Source: Frondihabitans australicus (GTDB taxonomy: Bacteria; Actinomycetota; Actinomycetes; Actinomycetales; Microbacteriaceae). From it: DNA of 64,000 bases. The notes below the pieces were generated by a model. That model ran no database searches and was not told where the DNA came from. It saw only the letters and a list, made by a program, of their open reading frames with translations. Both the position numbers and the translations under genes were made by a program. Shown here piece by piece: positions 60,166-64,000 of this stretch; within the stretch, counting starts at the first letter, position 1, and every line of letters begins with the position of its first letter. Where the stretch lies: contig NZ_RBKS01000001.1 of NCBI RefSeq assembly GCF_003634555.1, positions 2,356,001-2,420,000 on the forward strand. Reading direction: 5' to 3'.

Positions 60166-61302
60166 GTGACCGACACCGAGACCACCATCCACAAGGGCCT
60201 CGCCGGCGTGGTCGTCGACCGCACCGCAATCTCGAAGGTGAATCCCGAGACGAACTCGCTGCTCTACCGGGGCTATCCGGTGCAGGAGCTCGCGAAGGCC
60301 TGCACCTTCGAAGAGGTCGCGTACCTCCTGTGGCACGGCGACCTCCCGGACGCCGCCCAGCTCGCCGAGTTCGAGACCCTGGAGCGGTCGCTGCGCGACC
60401 TCGCCCCCGCCGTCCACCGCGTGATCGACGACCTGCCGACGACCGCGCACCCGATGGACGTCCTGCGCACCGCGGTGAGTGTCATCGGCGCTCTCGACCC
60501 GCTGGCCTCCAAGTCGACGTCCGAGGCCAACCTGCAGAAGGGCGTCGCGCTCCTCGCGCAGATCCCGTCGATCGTCGCCTACGACCAGCGTCGGCGCCGC
60601 GGTCAGGAGATCGTGCGGCCCCGCGACGACCTCGGCTTCTCGGCGAACTTCCTCTGGATGACCTTCGGCGAACTGCCGGAGGAGGCGGTCGTCGACGCGT
60701 TCGACGTCTCGATGATCCTGTACGCCGAGCACTCGTTCAACGCGTCGACCTTCACTGCGCGCGTCGTCACGTCGACGCTCAGCGACCTGCACTCGGCGAT
60801 CGTGGCGGGCATCGGCGCGCTGAAGGGTCCGCTCCACGGCGGCGCGAACGAGGCCGTCATGGGCGTGATCGACGAGATCGGCACGGCCTCGCGCGCCGAG
60901 GAGTGGCTCGACGAGGCGCTGGCGTCGAAGCGCAAGATCATGGGCTTCGGGCACCGCGTCTACAAGAACGGCGACTCGCGCGTCCCGACCATGAAGGCCT
61001 CGCTCGACGTGCTCGTCGACCATTACGACGCCGGCCCGCTCAAGGCGATCTACGACGCCCTCGAGCAGGCGATGGAGGAGCGCAAGCAGATCAAGCCGAA
61101 CCTCGACTTCCCGTCCGGCCCCGCCTATCACCTCATCGGCTTCGACACCGAGATGTTCACGCCGCTGTTCGTGGCGTCACGCGTCGTCGGCTGGACCGCG
61201 CACGTGATCGAGCAGCTCGAGTCGAACTCGCTCATCCGCCCGCTCTCCGTCTACGACGGCCCCGACGAGCGTCACGTCGCGCCGCGCGAGGGTCGCCTCT
61301 AG
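60166..61302 (+). CDS. Citrate synthase / 2-methylcitrate synthase
   Basis: 378 aa. GTG at 60166 is chosen because the ribosome site GAAGGAG (60154-60160) lies five bases before it; the GTG at 60160 overlaps that site. Short type citrate synthase (PrpC/CitZ group): IHKGLAGVVVDRTAISKVN, LLYRGYPVQELA, His in AEHSFNASTFTARV and LKGPLHGGANEAVM, GFGHRVYKNGDSRV, Asp in FDTEMFTPLFVASR. This group includes bifunctional citrate/2-methylcitrate synthases of actinobacteria. No prpB/prpD is adjacent, so it may be the main TCA enzyme or a lone isozyme. TAGGGT near 60116 is a probable -10. Confidence 0.92.
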   Translation: MTDTETTIHKGLAGVVVDRTAISKVNPETNSLLYRGYPVQELAKACTFEEVAYLLWHGDLPDAAQLAEFETLERSLRDLAPAVHRVIDDLPTTAHPMDVLRTAVSVIGALDPLASKSTSEANLQKGVALLAQIPSIVAYDQRRRRGQEIVRPRDDLGFSANFLWMTFGELPEEAVVDAFDVSMILYAEHSFNASTFTARVVTSTLSDLHSAIVAGIGALKGPLHGGANEAVMGVIDEIGTASRAEEWLDEALASKRKIMGFGHRVYKNGDSRVPTMKASLDVLVDHYDAGPLKAIYDALEQAMEERKQIKPNLDFPSGPAYHLIGFDTEMFTPLFVASRVVGWTAHVIEQLESNSLIRPLSVYDGPDERHVAPREGRL

Positions 61303-61419
61303 CCCCAGCCCCGCCCCGCGCCAGACGACGACAGGTGGCGCGGCCCGTCGCCCATGGTGCTCCTCTCAGGACTACGTCCGGGAGAGGGACTACGGATCGG
61401 TCGCCGGGCGCCACGCGTT

Positions 61420-61448
61420 TGCATGCCACCCCAGGCGGGCGTATCATT
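61420..61448 (+). promoter_or_regulatory. Sigma-70-type promoter of the candidate small RNA
   Basis: TTGCAT (61420-61425), a spacer of exactly 17 bp, then TATCAT (61443-61448). The predicted start is near 61455, next to the palindrome AGAATCGATTCT. Confidence 0.5.
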
Positions 61449-61454
61449 CCAGAG

Positions 61455-61545
61455 AATCGATTCTGGGTGATATTCCACCCAAGCCGCACCCTCACCGGTC
61501 GGTTGCTCCATCAGAAGGCCCCGTTGCTGCGGGGCCTTCTTCATG
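61455..61545 (+). ncRNA. Candidate small RNA (about 90 nt) with its own promoter and terminator
   Basis: The 312-nt gap between citrate synthase and the oxidoreductase gene contains a promoter-like pair and, 65 nt beyond the predicted start, a strong intrinsic terminator (61513-61540). The span has no sensible coding frame with a ribosome site. It could instead be the end of a long citrate synthase 3' UTR. No known RNA family was recognised. Confidence 0.4.
61513..61540 (+). terminator. Intrinsic terminator
   Basis: AGAAGGCCCC (61513-61522) pairs with GGGGCCTTCT (61531-61540), 8-nt loop GTTGCTGC, ending in TTCTTC. It points to a plus-strand transcript. Confidence 0.75.
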
Positions 61546-61614
61546 TCGTCAACCGGGCGGACCGTAGAACTCCGCCGCCGCTATTCTTGCAGAATACCGG
61601 CGTGATATTCCTGT

Positions 61615-62634
61615 TCAACCGAGCTGATAACGCGCCTCGTCGAGCGTGGCCATGACGGCGACGGTCTCGTCGAGCGTGTGCAGCGGCGACTCGGTGCGCC
61701 CCTCGCCGACGTAGCGGGCGAGCGCGACGGCCTGGCAGCACAGCGACTCGCGCGCGGTCCGGCCGAACGGATCGTGCCACGTGTCGACGACCTGACCGTC
61801 GCTGTCGACGAGGCGGAGGTCGTCGGCGAACCAGAACGGGGAGGGGATCTCGAGCCGGCCCTCGGATCCTGCGATCATCGCGGCCTCGGGCGTGCGCGCG
61901 TTCAGGCCCGTGGTCAGCACGGCCTGGGCTCCCCCGGCGTGCTCGAGGATCATCGCCGCCTGCCGATCGACCCCGCTCGGGGCGAGGTCGCCCGACGCCA
62001 GCACCCGGGTCGGCGAGCCGAGCACGAACGACCCGTACGAGGCCGGGTACACGCCGAGGTCGAGCAGGGCGCCTCCGGCGAGCGCAGGATCCCAGAGCCT
62101 CGACGACGCATCGAACTCAGCCAGCCCGTTGAACGCCGCAGTCACCACCCTCACCTCGCCGAGGTCGCCGCGCTCGAGGACCTGCCGGACGACGTCCGAC
62201 TGGGGTCGATAGCGGGTCCACATCGCCTCCATCGCGAAGACGCCGGCCGCGCGCGCCGCGTCGACGATGCGCTGCGCGGAGGCCGCCGTGGTCGCGATCG
62301 GCTTCTCGATCAGCACGTGCTTGCCCGCGGCGATCGCCAGCAGCGCCTGCGCCTCGTGCTCGCTGTGAGGCGAGGCGATGTACACGACGTCGACCTCGGC
62401 GTCGTGCACGAGTTCGTCGTACGACCCGTACGCCCGCTCGATGCCGTGGCGCGCCGCGAAGGCCTGCGCGCGCTCCGCCGACCGCGAGCCGACGGCGACG
62501 ATCCGCTGCGAGGTGTGCCGCAGCACCGAGTCGGCCCAGTCGGTCGCGATGCGGCCCGGGGCGATGATGCCCCAGCGCAGGATCGGTGAGTCGTGCAGGT
62601 CGGTGTCTCTCGGCCGGGGCAACGTCGTCGTCAT
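61615..62634 (-). CDS. Gfo/Idh/MocA-family NAD(P)-dependent oxidoreductase
   Basis: 339 aa from ATG at 62634 (MTTTLPRPRDTDLHDSP). Rossmann domain: LRWGIIAPGRIATDWADSV (GIIAPGRIA in place of GxGxxG), VAVGSRSAERAQAFAARHGI, VDVVYIASPHSEHEAQALLAIAAGKHVLIEKPIATT with the EKP catalytic Lys. The second domain includes GALLDLGVYPASYGSFVLG and the Tyr-rich DDLRLVDSDGQVVDTWHDP. The pattern matches trans-1,2-dihydrobenzene-1,2-diol dehydrogenase-like members. The substrate is presumably a sugar or polyol. It follows the truncated amidohydrolase gene after a 94-nt gap. Confidence 0.93.
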   Translation of the reverse strand: MTTTLPRPRDTDLHDSPILRWGIIAPGRIATDWADSVLRHTSQRIVAVGSRSAERAQAFAARHGIERAYGSYDELVHDAEVDVVYIASPHSEHEAQALLAIAAGKHVLIEKPIATTAASAQRIVDAARAAGVFAMEAMWTRYRPQSDVVRQVLERGDLGEVRVVTAAFNGLAEFDASSRLWDPALAGGALLDLGVYPASYGSFVLGSPTRVLASGDLAPSGVDRQAAMILEHAGGAQAVLTTGLNARTPEAAMIAGSEGRLEIPSPFWFADDLRLVDSDGQVVDTWHDPFGRTARESLCCQAVALARYVGEGRTESPLHTLDETVAVMATLDEARYQLG

Positions 62635-62727
62635 ACCCCGAGCATGGCAGGCGCGGCGGAAGCGCGACAGGCCCGGCCCTGTCCGAGCGCACGGGCGCCC
62701 GCCCGCTGCGCGCCGGGCGGCCGCCAC

Positions 62728-64000
62728 TCAGCCGCCGAAGGCGCCCTGCGGATCGCCGACGGACTCGAGGTAGGCGGTGCGCCGGGCGAACAGGCCGGGG
62801 ACCAGGGCGCGGACCCGGTCGATCAGCGACGCCAGGTCGGCGTTCGTGAGGGCGCCGTCGCGGGCGATCTCGGCTCCTGCGACCATGGTCATCGCCACGT
62901 CGGAGCCTCGCACGGCGTGCACGAGGTTGTGGTGGATGTTCGCGTACGGGCCGTCGCCGATCAGCGGGGTCATGCGCGGGGTGTCGGCGCGCACCGCGAT
63001 GAGGTCGGCCTGCTTGCCCGGCTCGATCGAGCCGATCGACGCGTCGAGGCCGAGTGCGCGGGCGCCGCCGATCGTGGCCATCTCGAGGACGTCCCACGAG
63101 TCCATGGCCGCGGCGTCCATCGTGCGGAGCTTGCCGAGCAGCGACGCCGTCTTCAGCTCTTCGAACATGTCGAGGTTGTTGTTCTCCTTCTCGCCGTCGG
63201 TGCCGAGCCCGACCGGGATGCCGGCGGCGAGGAAGTCGGCGACGGGCGCCATGCCGCTCGCCAGCTTCATGTTGCTCACCGGGTTGTGCGAGATGCCGAC
63301 GGTGCGCCCGGCGAGCGCGTCGATCTCGGACTGGTCGAGCCACACGGCGTGGGCGAAGAACGCCCGCGGGGCTTCGAACCAGCCGAGCTTCTCGAGCGCG
63401 TGGATCGGACGGGCACCGTAGCGTCGGTCGAACTCGGCGAGCTCGACCTCTCCCTCGGAGAGGTGCGTGTAGAGGCCCGTGTCGTAGTGCCGGGCCAGGG
63501 CGATCGCGCGCGCTCGGCCGGCGTCGTCGGCGTAGAAGGGGTGCTCGAGTCCGACGAACGGGGTGATCCTGCCGCCTGCCGCCCCCGACCACTCGCGGAG
63601 CATCCGCTCGTTGTCGTCGAGGGTGTCGAAGTAGTCGTGGTCGGGGTGGGCGCCTGTGTAGTTGACGCTCACGAGGCGGTTGCCGAGGGTCTCGGCGGCG
63701 CGGGCGGCGCCGTCCATGTAGCGCCACATGTCGGCGACCGTCGTGGTGCCGCTGAGGATTCCCTCGGCGTAGCAGAGCCAGGCCGAGGCCTCGGCCTCGT
63801 CGGCGCGGAGCACCCGGTGCATCGGGTCGATGTGGAGGCGCAGCCACTCCCACACCGGCAGGTGCTCGGCGGTGCCGCGGAGCATGCCGGAGTGGTGGTG
63901 TGCGTTGACGAGGCCGGGCATCAGCACGACCTGGCCGAGCTCATCGACCGGCGCACCCGGGTGGTTTTTCAGGACGGTCGCGGCGGGGCCGACCTCGACG
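62728..64000 (-). CDS. Amidohydrolase family protein (N-terminus beyond window)
   Basis: 424 codons visible; the start lies beyond 64000. Metal ligands: NAHHHSGMLRG, THLSEGEVELAEFD, AHAVWLDQSEIDAL, LGTDGEKENNNLDMFEE, with SHNPVSNMKLASG before the last. This is the set of cytosine/guanine/S-adenosylhomocysteine-type deaminases and of atrazine-chlorohydrolase relatives (TrzN/AtzA). Asp-Gly-Glu in place of the more common Asp-Gly-Ala-Ala/Ser at the last ligand is of note. The C-terminal part has IEPGKQADLIAVRADTPRM. Like the amidohydrolase at 2288-3610 it belongs to the deaminase-like branch, but the two are not close. Confidence 0.85.
   Translation of the reverse strand, partial: VEVGPAATVLKNHPGAPVDELGQVVLMPGLVNAHHHSGMLRGTAEHLPVWEWLRLHIDPMHRVLRADEAEASAWLCYAEGILSGTTTVADMWRYMDGAARAAETLGNRLVSVNYTGAHPDHDYFDTLDDNERMLREWSGAAGGRITPFVGLEHPFYADDAGRARAIALARHYDTGLYTHLSEGEVELAEFDRRYGARPIHALEKLGWFEAPRAFFAHAVWLDQSEIDALAGRTVGISHNPVSNMKLASGMAPVADFLAAGIPVGLGTDGEKENNNLDMFEELKTASLLGKLRTMDAAAMDSWDVLEMATIGGARALGLDASIGSIEPGKQADLIAVRADTPRMTPLIGDGPYANIHHNLVHAVRGSDVAMTMVAGAEIARDGALTNADLASLIDRVRALVPGLFARRTAYLESVGDPQGAFGG

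Noticed and set aside
61299-61544. An 81-codon minus-strand frame opposite the candidate sRNA
   Set aside because: Its start lies in the terminator hairpin and there is no ribosome site.

Overview
The window is a high-GC stretch of chromosome from an actinobacterium, most likely Microbacteriaceae. The family assignment is inference. It rests on uniformly GC-rich codon use, many GTG starts, 4-nt ATGA/GTGA gene overlaps, a class Ib nrdHIEF operon, the actinobacterial galU/rimJ/5-FCL/FmdB/mscL neighbourhood, a DUF3516 helicase and a DUF4011-type protein with an MTES_1575-like C-terminus. No rRNA, CRISPR, phage or intact insertion sequence was found. At least thirteen genes have an actinobacterial -10 element (TANNNT or CATAAT) six to nine bases before the start codon, so leaderless transcription is probably common here.

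Layout. 1-4949: a truncated amino-acid-binding lipoprotein gene (-), divergent from a four-gene overlapping operon (SAH-hydrolase-like protein, adenosine/SAH-type amidohydrolase, cupin, membrane protein). 5076-6900: a NarL-type two-component system. 7304-8148: a secreted Cys/Gly-rich protein overlapping a two-helix membrane protein, a possible bacteriocin/immunity pair. 8280-12451: nrdHIEF with candidate NrdR boxes and DnaA boxes upstream. 12452-16011: MFS transporter, aldo/keto reductase, patatin-like hydrolase, RNase HI. 16107-21529 (-): helicase, a 538-nt structured non-coding region, a membrane protein and a methyltransferase. 21627-25318: a heterodimeric ABC exporter, followed by a 36-aa membrane peptide, a small conserved protein, an 84-bp repeat pair and tRNA-Ala(CGC).

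26487-31398: a SepX/GlpR-like division protein, rimJ, galU, 5-formyl-THF cyclo-ligase, FmdB, mscL and a small disordered protein. 31382-35242: a pseudo-helicase/nuclease-like protein. 35429-38381: an OrfA-like HTH protein, DUF1508, DUF4166, a TIGR01777 epimerase and a GNAT. 38465-40782: a putative type VII-secreted polymorphic toxin with two paralogous candidate immunity proteins. 40830-44095: an SGNH/GAF fusion, GtrA and a PbfA-like PLP enzyme. 44154-48143: two YbjQ-like repeat proteins, an unknown protein and TelA. 48320-50955: a TetR regulator and an AbiE-like toxin-antitoxin/defence pair in lower-GC DNA. 51141-58625: an FAD amine oxidase, a GMC oxidoreductase with a LacI-type operator and regulator, and glpF-glpK. 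58840-64000: an unknown protein, citrate/2-methylcitrate synthase, a candidate small RNA, a Gfo/Idh/MocA oxidoreductase and a truncated second amidohydrolase.

Most of the window is housekeeping. The parts that look accessory or under-described are the secreted Cys/Gly-rich pair, the 36-aa peptide, the toxin with tandem immunity genes, the AbiE-like pair, the SAHH-like operon, the YbjQ/TelA cluster and the candidate sRNA near 61.5 kb. All functional statements come from reading motifs; no database search was run.
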